Source: JBGSYN01 sp041750975
GTDB lineage: Bacteria; Pseudomonadota; Alphaproteobacteria; Geminicoccales; Geminicoccaceae
Direction: 5' to 3'
Assembly: GCA_041750975.1 (NCBI GenBank)
Contig: JBGSYN010000051.1
Span: forward strand, 1 to 23,281
Length of the DNA: 23,281 bases
This document shows positions 15,792 to 23,156 of this stretch, in pieces (position 1 is the first letter of the stretch; the number at the start of each line of letters is the position of its first letter). The position numbers and the translations under genes are program-made. Under the pieces are notes generated by a model, which worked only from the letters and a program-made list of their open reading frames with translations, did not search any database and was not told the DNA's origin.

Positions 15792-16207
15792 TTGTGCGCT
15801 TCCACCGAATCGATCGAACCTTCGAAACTTGCCCAGGCGATGTGGGATTCGCCGAGCGTCACCTTGAGTCGATCCAGGCCTTGGGCGTGAATTCCGAGAG
15901 CGCCATCGGCGATGCGCTGAACCATGCGGTCAAAGATTTCGCGGGCGAGAAACTCGGTCGTCGTGTTCCTACCCGAGAATTCCGGCAGTTCATCGAGGTT
16001 ACGGTAGTTCATTTCGCCCAAGAGCTCCTTGAGCGCCTGCGAGGCGAGGCCGATATCGACCACGAGGCCATCGGGATCGAGACCGGCACGGTTGAAGCTG
16101 CAATCGACGACATAGGTTGCGCCGTGCATCGCTTGAGCAGGACCGAAGATCTCTCCCTTGAAGCTGTGGGCGATCATGAAGTGGTCCCGGACGGTAAGGC
16201 TATACAT
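15788..16207 (-). CDS. 6-pyruvoyl-tetrahydropterin synthase/QueD-like protein with altered active site
   Basis: A 139-residue T-fold protein. The N-terminal zinc region reads FMIAHSF (His14) and AMHGATY (His28), where family members have HGH preceded by Cys: here the third ligand is Ala30 and the catalytic Cys position is Ala24. The usual LDHxxLN reads MNYRNLD, so catalytic Asp and His are Asn67 and Tyr68. The pterin-anchoring glutamates are kept: Glu85 in NTTTEFLA and Glu120 in LGES. VVDIG (49-53) matches the conserved VxDFG. The fold and base-binding pocket therefore persist while the known lyase chemistry should be lost. The ATG at 16207 is preceded by GGGAGAA and overlaps the dehydrogenase stop by eight bases. 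It overlaps the glycosyltransferase by four. Confidence 0.85.
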   Translation of the reverse strand: MYSLTVRDHFMIAHSFKGEIFGPAQAMHGATYVVDCSFNRAGLDPDGLVVDIGLASQALKELLGEMNYRNLDELPEFSGRNTTTEFLAREIFDRMVQRIADGALGIHAQGLDRLKVTLGESHIAWASFEGSIDSVEAHK

Positions 16208-17192
16208 TGGTGGTTCTCCCAGTGTCATAGCGCACGATCGTGCAGAGCGGCGTCCGCGTCCCACGGGACAGGGCATCGAAATGGCTCGGTAGTTCCTCGA
16301 ATGCGATCTCGCAATCGATCAATCGGTCGAGCCGCCGATCTTCGAGTTCCTGCAGTGCCATTGCCAGGCGGTCGCTGTGGCTCAGCCGTCCCCGCATCGG
16401 GCCTGCGACATGACCGACCTGCGAGGATTGAATTGTGAGCCTCCGACTGTGGAAGAATTCGCCGAGTGGCAGCGACACCCGACGATCGCCGTACCAGGAT
16501 AGTTCGATGATCCGTGCCTCGAACGCCGCCATCTGCAGGGCGCTTGAGAGACCCGAAGCCTGTCCGGTCGCATGGAAGATCAGGTCGAATTCTTCCCGGG
16601 CATCATCCGGTGACGCGAAGTTCAGTCCCAGATCCTCGACGATCTCGCGACGTTCTGGATTGATATCGACTACCACGGGTGGCCTGCCGATGATGCGGGC
16701 GGCGAGATTGGCGACGAGACAGCCGACCACGCCGCCACCGATTATGGCAGTTCGCTCGCCGAAAAGTGGCCTCGCATCCCAAATGGCGTTCAACGCAGTT
16801 TCCATATTCGCAGCCAGCACAGCGCGGCTGGATGGAATCGCGTCCGGCACTCGGACCACCGAGGATGCCGTCACCGTGAAGCGATCGACATGCGGATAAA
16901 GTGTGAAGACTCGATTGCCGAGCATGGTTTCCGGGCCGTCTTCCACGATGCCTACATTGTTGTAGCCGTAGAGGACGGGGCCGGAGAAGGCGCCTTCTTG
17001 AAATGGCGCTCGCATGATGTCGCGCTGGCTCGCCGGCACGCGGCCCTCGAATACCAGGCGTTCGGTGCCGGCGCTGATCGCGGAAAATTGTGTACGAATT
17101 GTGACGCTATCAGGGCCAGTCGGCATCACGGTCATCGGACGGATCGCCGATTGTCCGGGGGTGGTGATCCAGAAACCTCGCGCCCTACCCAT
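16200..17192 (-). CDS. Medium-chain dehydrogenase/reductase lacking the usual zinc ligands
   Basis: A 330-residue MDR-superfamily oxidoreductase, first gene of the operon. The N-terminal GroES-like half reads FSAISAGTERLVF (36-48) and YGYNNVG (75-81), where zinc alcohol dehydrogenases have a Cys and GHE; the four-Cys structural lobe is also absent. The nucleotide domain has IIGGGVVG at 150-157 and VVVDINPERR with the acidic residue suggesting NAD(H). This resembles BchC-like and other non-zinc reductases; a reduction or oxidation of the pathway's small molecule is inferred only from context. The ATG at 17192 is preferred to TTG at 17213, though its ribosome site is weak. It is divergent from the YceI gene. 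Confidence 0.82.
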   Translation of the reverse strand: MGRARGFWITTPGQSAIRPMTVMPTGPDSVTIRTQFSAISAGTERLVFEGRVPASQRDIMRAPFQEGAFSGPVLYGYNNVGIVEDGPETMLGNRVFTLYPHVDRFTVTASSVVRVPDAIPSSRAVLAANMETALNAIWDARPLFGERTAIIGGGVVGCLVANLAARIIGRPPVVVDINPERREIVEDLGLNFASPDDAREEFDLIFHATGQASGLSSALQMAAFEARIIELSWYGDRRVSLPLGEFFHSRRLTIQSSQVGHVAGPMRGRLSHSDRLAMALQELEDRRLDRLIDCEIAFEELPSHFDALSRGTRTPLCTIVRYDTGRTTNV

Positions 17193-17291
17193 CGTCCGGC
17201 AGCCCAACTGCAAATGGCTGCGTCGAGACGCCTTGAAGCATTTGACCCGCTATGCATGTCATGAGAGCGGAGGAACCGATGGGAGAGAGGA

Positions 17292-17903
17292 ATGTCAAGA
17301 CTTTGGCTTGGAGCACTGACGGCTTTCGCGATAGCGAGCATAGCGATGCAGGCCGAGGCGGAACCGCGGAACTACCAGATCGATCCCGGGCAATTCTCGA
17401 TCGCTTTCAAGACTCATCATCTTCAATACCAGGATGTAATCGGCCTCTTCCTCGAGGGAAGTGGCTCGTTCGTGTTCGACGAGACCGTTCCGGAAGTCTC
17501 CGACATCGTTGTCGAGATCCGATCCAACACCGTGTTTACGAATAACGAGGCCCGGGACGAGCATCTGCGCGGCGGCGACTTTCTCGATGTGGAATCGCAC
17601 CCCTTAATTCAATTCGCCGGCAAAGAGGCAACCGCTACCGGCGAAAGGACGGGTACGATAACCGGCGATTTGACGATCCGCGGCAACACCAAGGAGGAGA
17701 CCTTCGATCTCGTCTGGAACAAGAGCGGTCCATGGCCATTCGGCGTCGGGCCCGAAGGCGGACCGCCCTATGTTGTCGGCATCTCGGCCACCGGCACGGT
17801 AAAGCGTAGCGACTACGGCTCCACCTATGCGGTCGACAATAATTGGGTCGGTGACGTGATCGACGTCATGATCGAGTTCCAGGCGATCCGCCAGCCCGAA
17901 TGA
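17292..17903 (+). CDS. Periplasmic YceI-family protein
   Basis: A 203-residue exported protein. A signal peptide covers residues 1-23 (hydrophobic LWLGALTAFAIASIAM, cleavage likely after AEA). The mature part has the YceI lipocalin-like pattern: YQIDPGQFSIAFKTHH, a central GGDFLDVESHPLIQF (the xxFFDxxxxPxxxF element), GDLTIRGNTKEETFDL and a C-terminal GDVIDVMIEFQA strand. Members bind polyisoprenoid or similar apolar ligands, and some occur with cytochrome or stress genes; the ligand here is unknown. GGGAGAGGA lies directly upstream of the ATG. It is divergent from the pterin-like operon and overlaps the next gene by four bases. Confidence 0.92.
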   Translation: MSRLWLGALTAFAIASIAMQAEAEPRNYQIDPGQFSIAFKTHHLQYQDVIGLFLEGSGSFVFDETVPEVSDIVVEIRSNTVFTNNEARDEHLRGGDFLDVESHPLIQFAGKEATATGERTGTITGDLTIRGNTKEETFDLVWNKSGPWPFGVGPEGGPPYVVGISATGTVKRSDYGSTYAVDNNWVGDVIDVMIEFQAIRQPE

Positions 17904-18250
17904 GCCACGATCCGATGGAGCGCCTTCGCGAGATCTGCCTGACGCTTCCCGAGGCGCAGGAAAAAGAGGCTTGGGGCGATCCCACCTTTCGGGTCCGTGA
18001 CAAGATATTCGGCATGGTCAAGCAAGGCGACGGCCGCGTCTCAGTCTGGTGCAAGGCGCCGCCAGGTAGTCAGGAAATCCTGGTGGGGGCGGACCCCGAG
18101 CGATTTTTCGTGCCGCCCTATGTTGGCAACAAAGGATGGGTCGGCATGCGTCTCGATGACAATCCCGACTGGTCTGAGGTCGCGACTGTGGTCAGACGCA
18201 GTTACTCCCTCATTGCGCCGAAACGACTCGCCAGAAAACTTGTTTGTTAG
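17900..18250 (+). CDS. MmcQ/YjbR family protein
   Basis: A 116-residue protein of the CyaY-like fold family. It begins with a helix ending in LPEAQEKEAWGDPTFRVRDKIFGMV, the family hallmark, and continues with VSVWCKAPPG, PERFFVPPYVGNKGWVGMRLD and the closing SYSLIAPKRLARKL. Members are often called DNA-binding, on slight evidence. The start overlaps the YceI stop as ATGA, so the two are translationally coupled, although one product is periplasmic and the other cytoplasmic. The following 241 bases to 18491 hold no gene that I can support. Confidence 0.88.
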   Translation: MSHDPMERLREICLTLPEAQEKEAWGDPTFRVRDKIFGMVKQGDGRVSVWCKAPPGSQEILVGADPERFFVPPYVGNKGWVGMRLDDNPDWSEVATVVRRSYSLIAPKRLARKLVC

Positions 18251-18491
18251 AGCGCAGCGTCGCATCACCAAACGGAACGGAGGCTGCCGATCGGAAACGC
18301 CCGTGGAGGCGTCCGGGGAGTTTGGCTATCGCCTTCTGACGCTAATCCGGTTTGATGGGGTTTGGCCGGATGCGCGGCACTCAAGGTTACGTCATGGCAC
18401 CTCGCTCCTTCGAGACTCGCGGCTACAATAATCTCGCTGCATTTCGTAGAAGCCTGCATAGAGCAATGTTAAGTGAAACCGAGGGGGCGCT

Positions 18492-19676
18492 ATGAAGATT
18501 GAATCCGTGAAGCTGCGTAAGCTTAAAGGGGTTTTGGAAACCGACGGTCAGTTCTGGGAGGACCGACTCTTATGGCCGGTGGACATCTATCCTGAATATC
18601 GCGACCGGATGCCCTGGGGTGCTGCCCAGAAGGATGACCGCCATCTCGGTATCGAGGCGTGTTTCCTGGACATTCTGACGGACGAGGGGGTCGAGGGCAG
18701 GTCGGGCCCATTTCCCGAGGCCGTCGCTCGGATCGTCGCCGATCAGCTGGCACCGATCATCCTTGGCCAGGATCCGATCGCCCATGAAAAACTCTGGGAC
18801 CAGATGCACCGGATCATGGTGCATGGCCGTCAGGGTGAGCCGATGCATGCGATCAGCGCGGTGGACTGCGCGCTTTGGGACCTCAAGGGCCGCTGGCTCA
18901 ACCAGCCGATCTACAAGCTTCTGGGCGGTCCAACGCGCGATACCATGCCATGCTATGTCAGCATGCTCGGCTTCAACGTCACCGATCTGCGAAAAGTTGC
19001 CGAGCGCGCCAAGGAATATCAGAATATGGGCTTCACGGCGCAGAAATGGTTCTTCCGCTATGGGCCGATGAGCGGTGCCGAAGGGCTCAGGAAGAACGTG
19101 GCCCTGGTCGAGACGTTGCGCGACACCCTGGGTCCCGATGACGATATCATGCTGGATTGCTGGCAAGGCATGGACCATGACTATGTCGTCAAGCTTGCCG
19201 ATCGGATCGAGGAGTACGAGCCGCGCTGGCTCGAAGAGCCTGCGATGCCCGACCGGATCGACACCTATGCCCGCATCAGGGCAGGGACGACGATCCCGAT
19301 TTCAGGTGCCGAGCATGAATATACCCGTTGGGGCTTCAAACGCTTTCTCGATGCGGAAGCGCTCGATATCTACCAGCCGGACATCTACTGGGCTGGCGGA
19401 CTTTCCGAGACCCTGAAGATTGCGGCGATGGTGACGGCGGACGATCGGATCATCATCCCACACGGTCACTCGACTCCGATGGGCATTCACTTCTCGGTCA
19501 GCCAGTCACCGATCCACACGCCCTATCAGGAATATCTGATGAAGTGGAACGAGATCCATCAGCACTTTCTGAAAGATCCCTTAAAGCCGAAGGATGGCTC
19601 TCTTGCCTTGCCTGCGGGGCCAGGAGCTTCGATGGAACTGGATCCGGCGAAGATCGACCATGAGGTGGTCATTTGA
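18492..19676 (+). CDS. Enolase-superfamily sugar-acid dehydratase, L-rhamnonate dehydratase-like
   Basis: A 394-residue cytoplasmic enzyme of the mandelate racemase group. The capping domain covers roughly 1-130. The barrel carries KWFFRYGP (185-192), the Mg ligands Asp222 (LDCW), Glu248/249 (WLEEP) and Glu274 (GAEHE), and HGHS at 324-327 with the likely catalytic His. KWFFRYGP and the HGHS motif resemble L-rhamnonate dehydratase more than mandelate racemase or galactonate dehydratase; the exact substrate is uncertain. It would convert an aldonate to a 2-keto-3-deoxy acid. GAGGGGG stands seven bases before the ATG. Its stop overlaps the next start by four bases, so the SDR probably acts on the same pathway. 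Confidence 0.9.
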   Translation: MKIESVKLRKLKGVLETDGQFWEDRLLWPVDIYPEYRDRMPWGAAQKDDRHLGIEACFLDILTDEGVEGRSGPFPEAVARIVADQLAPIILGQDPIAHEKLWDQMHRIMVHGRQGEPMHAISAVDCALWDLKGRWLNQPIYKLLGGPTRDTMPCYVSMLGFNVTDLRKVAERAKEYQNMGFTAQKWFFRYGPMSGAEGLRKNVALVETLRDTLGPDDDIMLDCWQGMDHDYVVKLADRIEEYEPRWLEEPAMPDRIDTYARIRAGTTIPISGAEHEYTRWGFKRFLDAEALDIYQPDIYWAGGLSETLKIAAMVTADDRIIIPHGHSTPMGIHFSVSQSPIHTPYQEYLMKWNEIHQHFLKDPLKPKDGSLALPAGPGASMELDPAKIDHEVVI

Positions 19677-20437
19677 CGGTGTTCGCGAGGTACCCGAGCC
19701 TCCTGGACAAGACGGTCATCATTACCGGTGGCGGTTCGGGTATCGGTGCGGAAATGGTGCGTGCGTTTGCGGAACAGGGCTCCAAGGTCGCCTTTCTCGA
19801 TATCAATGAAGATCCCTCGACCGCCCTCATCCAGGAACTTGGCGACGCCAGGCACAGGCCGGTGTTCTATCCAGCCGATGTCACCAAGATCGCGCCCTTG
19901 AAGGCAACGATTGCACAGATCGGCGAAGATCTCGGGCCGGCGTCGGTGCTTGTCAACAATGCCGCCAATGACGACCGCCATGAGATCGACGAGATCGACG
20001 AGGCCTATTGGGAATGGTCGATGAACGTCAATCTGCGACATCATTTCTTTGCGTCGCAGGCGGTCCGACCGCAGATGCGTACATTGGGTGGCGGCTCGAT
20101 CGTCAATTTCAGTTCGGTCACCTGGTTCTGGGGCCCTGGGAACCTCGCCGTCTACACGACGGCCAAGGCCGGAATCATCGGCCTGACGCGTTCGCTCGCC
20201 CGTGCCTTCGGCGACGACAATATCCGCGTCAATGCGGTCGCACCCGGTGCGGTGCAGACGGAACGGCAGATCACGCTCTGGAACACCAAGGAGAGCCACG
20301 ACGCGTTCGCCCAGCGGCAGATGATCAAGCGCACCCTGATGCCGGACGATCTCGCCCGCACCGTACTGTTCCTCGCCGCCGACGACAGTGCCATGATCAC
20401 GAGACAGGACATCACCGTCGATGCCGGCCTGCGCTGA
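19673..20437 (+). CDS. SDR-family dehydrogenase coupled to the sugar-acid dehydratase
   Basis: A 254-residue classical SDR with TGGGSGIG at 18-25, Asp43 (FLDIN) favouring NAD, NNAA near 95-98, and Ser148, Tyr161, Lys165 (YTTAK) as catalytic residues. The start is taken as TTG at 19673, overlapping the dehydratase stop (TTGA) with AGGTGG about six bases upstream; a GTG at 19679 is the alternative. Coupled to a rhamnonate-dehydratase-like gene it may be the sugar 1-dehydrogenase or a 2-keto-3-deoxy acid dehydrogenase of a non-phosphorylated sugar pathway. It has no close resemblance to the other SDR at 9026 beyond family motifs. Confidence 0.88.
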   Translation: MTVFARYPSLLDKTVIITGGGSGIGAEMVRAFAEQGSKVAFLDINEDPSTALIQELGDARHRPVFYPADVTKIAPLKATIAQIGEDLGPASVLVNNAANDDRHEIDEIDEAYWEWSMNVNLRHHFFASQAVRPQMRTLGGGSIVNFSSVTWFWGPGNLAVYTTAKAGIIGLTRSLARAFGDDNIRVNAVAPGAVQTERQITLWNTKESHDAFAQRQMIKRTLMPDDLARTVLFLAADDSAMITRQDITVDAGLR

Positions 20438-20477
20438 CCGAAGCCTTCTAGAGGCATCAAGAAGGTCCATTTGTCGT

Positions 20478-20988
20478 TCAGCGACTGTGGCCATCCTCGA
20501 CGCTTGATTCGAGCAACAGGCTGTAAATGAACAGCACGACTTGGTCGGCGCGATCGAAATATCTTTGGACCGTAGAAAGACTGGTTCCGAAATGTCGTCC
20601 ATGTGCCGCATGGTGTCGATTGTTTACGATGCTCGCTATTGCATCACGTCTTTCTCCCGACCAAAAGTCATCTAACGCACTCACCCATGTGGGATCGAAT
20701 TGGGCGAGGAGATCAGCGATGCGTTCAGGATTAGGGTTCTGAAAATCTCTCAGTCTGGATGTGGTGAAGCGAGCGACTGCGGGATGTGAGCGGTTGGTGA
20801 TATATTCCCGCAGAATGAGGCGGATGGCTTCTTCCAAATAGCCCGAAGCGGCAACAGGCAACAGCAAGATACTTCGACCATTCACCGAGAAACTGCGGAT
20901 TATCCGCCTTGAACTGCTCTGGCAGCCCTTCGACCAACGCAAGGACATTGAGTGCCCGCTGACGACATTGATGGAAGTCTACACTCAT
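20478..20988 (-). pseudogene. HEPN nuclease of the MAE_28990/MAE_18760 type, split by a one-base frameshift
   Basis: Two adjoining minus-strand frames together give one protein of about 170 residues. The first, from the ATG at 20988, reads through ALNVLALVEGLPEQF and FLGEWSKYLAVA, then meets a stop at 20731. The second continues with SGYLEEAIRLILREYI and runs to 20478. Skipping one base near 20850 joins them smoothly. The second part has RHHAAH (genomic 20601-20618), the Rx4H RNase motif of HEPN domains, so the catalytic core lies beyond the frameshift. Start and DUF262 stop share a base (TGATG), showing coupling. Family knowledge: this HEPN group is found beside DUF262 genes as a predicted toxin or defence effector. 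It may be a decayed gene, a sequencing error, or a recoded gene; decay or error is likeliest. Confidence 0.75.
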
Positions 20989-22100
20989 CAAGCATGCTCA
21001 AATGCTGCTGTGGCCCGTTCAATGCGTCCTTGAACGCTATCCTTATCGGCTGTGGCCTTTTGATATAGCGCCTTAAAATCGCTATCTTCGACCAATCCTT
21101 TGTACTCTGCGGCCAGGGAAGCTGTCCTTGGTTCGCCGACCTTCTGTAGTCGATGCGCAAGACCGACCATGACACCATCGAAGACTGCGGCATTCAGCGC
21201 ATTCTGTGGCCTGAATGCCCGGTCACCAAAAGCGCTTCTGGCGCACGCTATGGTGCCTTCAAAGACACGCCGGAACTCTTCAAGTCGGACAACCGTACCT
21301 TCGGCGTGATCGGCCATGAAATTATTTAAGAACTCGACCATGGGTCGCTCGTAATCGTCAACCCTGAAGAATAACGCGAGAAATCTGAGGATCAGCTCCT
21401 GGTCTTTCATCCGTGGGCTTACTTTGCCATAGATTGCCCGCCAATCGTCGTTTTCGTTAAGTTTGGAGAGCAAACCGGCAAAAGGGCCATGTGATACTGC
21501 GGTTCGAATCTCTTGAGAAGAAAGATTCATTCCACCGGTATTCAAACGCTCAAATACATGGTGCACGCTTGAAAGATCGTCACTTGGTTGGTCTTGCTTG
21601 AATATAATTGTATGGATTATTGCATCATCTAAATTCTGCTGATCGATTTTGTCGAGATCGTCATAAGCTTTGTCTAGCCACTTCTCATGAACGTCTGTGA
21701 GACGAAAACTCCGATCCTTCAAAGCGCCGCTATAGAAAAATTGTAATGTCTTAAGTCTTTGTTGGCCATCAATAATGAGGCTTTCGCCAGTATTCTCCTT
21801 TCTGTCAAGAAAAATACTGGGTGTAGGCAAGCCCAATAAAAGGGACTCTATAAATCTTGAGGCCTTCCTTGGCGTCCAAACGTATGACCGTTGGAATTCC
21901 GGCACTATGTAAGCACGGTTATTCATCCGCTTGACATGTTGTTCGGCCGTAAGATCAGCCCCGTAGCTTGAGATATTGTAGATTACTGGCGAGCCCGGAT
22001 CTTCACTGGCCCGATCGTCGACATTCCGTCGATCCTCAATGTATGCTTCAAGGCTTGTCAATGAGTCACCGTCTTGGGTAGGCAAGTCGTCAAGAGACAT
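20988..22100 (-). CDS. DUF262 (GmrSD N-terminal / ParB-like) protein
   Basis: A 370-residue protein. The DUF262 core shows NISSYGADLTAEQHVKRM, the YIVPEFQRSYVW block (about 64-75), SRFIESLLLGLPTPSIFL, the signature IDGQQRL (110-116) and FERLNTGGMNLSSQEIR (about 183-199). DUF262 domains have a ParB/Srx-like fold, use nucleotides, and in GmrS-type systems act with a nuclease. No DUF1524 HNH domain is present, so the nuclease role probably falls to the HEPN gene that follows. The ATG at 22100 with AGGA upstream is preferred to TTG at 22232, which would add 44 residues outside the usual family start. Codon use is clearly more AT-rich than its neighbours, which suggests transfer. Confidence 0.85.
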   Translation of the reverse strand: MSLDDLPTQDGDSLTSLEAYIEDRRNVDDRASEDPGSPVIYNISSYGADLTAEQHVKRMNNRAYIVPEFQRSYVWTPRKASRFIESLLLGLPTPSIFLDRKENTGESLIIDGQQRLKTLQFFYSGALKDRSFRLTDVHEKWLDKAYDDLDKIDQQNLDDAIIHTIIFKQDQPSDDLSSVHHVFERLNTGGMNLSSQEIRTAVSHGPFAGLLSKLNENDDWRAIYGKVSPRMKDQELILRFLALFFRVDDYERPMVEFLNNFMADHAEGTVVRLEEFRRVFEGTIACARSAFGDRAFRPQNALNAAVFDGVMVGLAHRLQKVGEPRTASLAAEYKGLVEDSDFKALYQKATADKDSVQGRIERATAAFEHA

Positions 22101-22232
22101 ATCAAATCCTGTCAACCATTTGATGGAAAGGCATCTTTCGTACAATTCCTGGATCCGACGCCTAGAAATGAATGACCGCGAAAGATTGCTATCATCCTCA
22201 ATGCAGTAAACACCATGGGCATCTCGTAGCAA
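22101..22232 (-). promoter_or_regulatory. Short upstream region of the DUF262-HEPN pair
   Basis: This 132-base gap after the transporter stop is open in the DUF262 frame but lies outside the conserved protein, so it more likely holds the module's leader and promoter. The ribosome site AGGA precedes the ATG at 22100 by about seven bases. No convincing -35/-10 pair was found. Confidence 0.3.
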
Positions 22233-23156
22233 TCATTCCGCGCCGACGCGCTTGGGAAACATCGCCTCCTGCCTCGCTGCGACGGCTTCGCGGTGGGCGA
22301 TGTAGATCGTCGATGCCGAAATAACGATGCCACCGACCCAGGTCCAAAGGCTCGGCACCTCGCCGAACATGAGATAGGCGAAGACAGCGATCATCGGCAG
22401 CTTGGTGAATTCGAAAGGTGCGAGCGCCGAGGCATCGACCAACTGAATGGCGCGGATGAAGCAGATCCAGGCGGCGATGCCCAGGACGCCCATCAGCACG
22501 AGAAGGGGCCAATGCTCGAGGTCCGGAAGACGCCAGACAAAAATCGCCGGGCCGAGCGCGAGCAAGGTCATGAACAGGTTCTGATAAAGGATGATAGTCG
22601 TCGGGTTTTCCAAGGCCGAAAGCCGTTTCATCAATAATGTCATGGCCGAAAACAGCACGGTCGAACCGATAATCAGCAGGGCCGCCGGATCGACCGTACT
22701 GCTGTCGGGTTGCACGATGATGATGACGCCGAGGAAGCCTATAGCGACGGCGGTCCAGCGGCGCGCCCGAACCACCTCATGCAGAAAGATCACGGCGCCA
22801 ACGGTCACGAACAACGGCTTGCTGAAGGTCAGGGCGGTGAGTTGGGCCAATGGCATGAAGGCCACAGCATAGAAAAAGGCGAGCATGGCCACAACCTGCA
22901 GCGCGCTGCAGGTGAAGATCGTTCCGGGATGTCTCGTGCGAAAAGCGGCGAACGTTATCGGTCGGATAAACGGAATGATCAGAAGGAACGCGAACAAATT
23001 GCGAAAGAACGCGATTTCGAAGGCGTGAAGGTCGTCGGACAACACCCTGATCGTGAGGGTCATGCTTGCGCCAGCCGCATTGCCGGCAAGCATCAAGAGG
23101 CTCATGCGCGCCACGTTCGAGAGCTTCATCTCGCGGAGCGCGGCCAGGGATATCAT
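22233..23156 (-). CDS. DMT-superfamily transporter with two EamA domains
   Basis: A 307-residue inner-membrane protein with about ten hydrophobic helices in two repeats. The first repeat includes EIAFFRNLFAFLLIIPF, LTALTFSKPLFVTVGAVIFLHEVV and WTAVAIGFLGVIIIVQP; the second has DASALAPFEFTKLPMIAVFAYLMFGEVPS and WVGGIVISASTIYIAHRE, the standard EamA endings. Such proteins usually export amino acids, nucleotides or other metabolites; the substrate is unknown. The ATG at 23156 is used, but the one at 23129 is nearly as good and neither has a clear ribosome site. It ends 132 bases before the DUF262 start and is probably unrelated to it. Confidence 0.9.
   Translation of the reverse strand: MISLAALREMKLSNVARMSLLMLAGNAAGASMTLTIRVLSDDLHAFEIAFFRNLFAFLLIIPFIRPITFAAFRTRHPGTIFTCSALQVVAMLAFFYAVAFMPLAQLTALTFSKPLFVTVGAVIFLHEVVRARRWTAVAIGFLGVIIIVQPDSSTVDPAALLIIGSTVLFSAMTLLMKRLSALENPTTIILYQNLFMTLLALGPAIFVWRLPDLEHWPLLVLMGVLGIAAWICFIRAIQLVDASALAPFEFTKLPMIAVFAYLMFGEVPSLWTWVGGIVISASTIYIAHREAVAARQEAMFPKRVGAE

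Noticed and set aside
20440..20460. Short palindrome between the SDR and HEPN stops as a two-way terminator
   Set aside because: The stem (GCCT/AGGC) is only four bases and no T-run follows on either strand.
19559..20611. A 350-codon minus-strand frame
   Set aside because: Antisense to the SDR and the end of the dehydratase; both real genes carry full catalytic motifs.
22110..22115. TTGACA on the minus strand before the DUF262 ATG, a possible -35 box
   Set aside because: It is only about ten bases from the ATG, leaving no room for a -10 box and transcription start.
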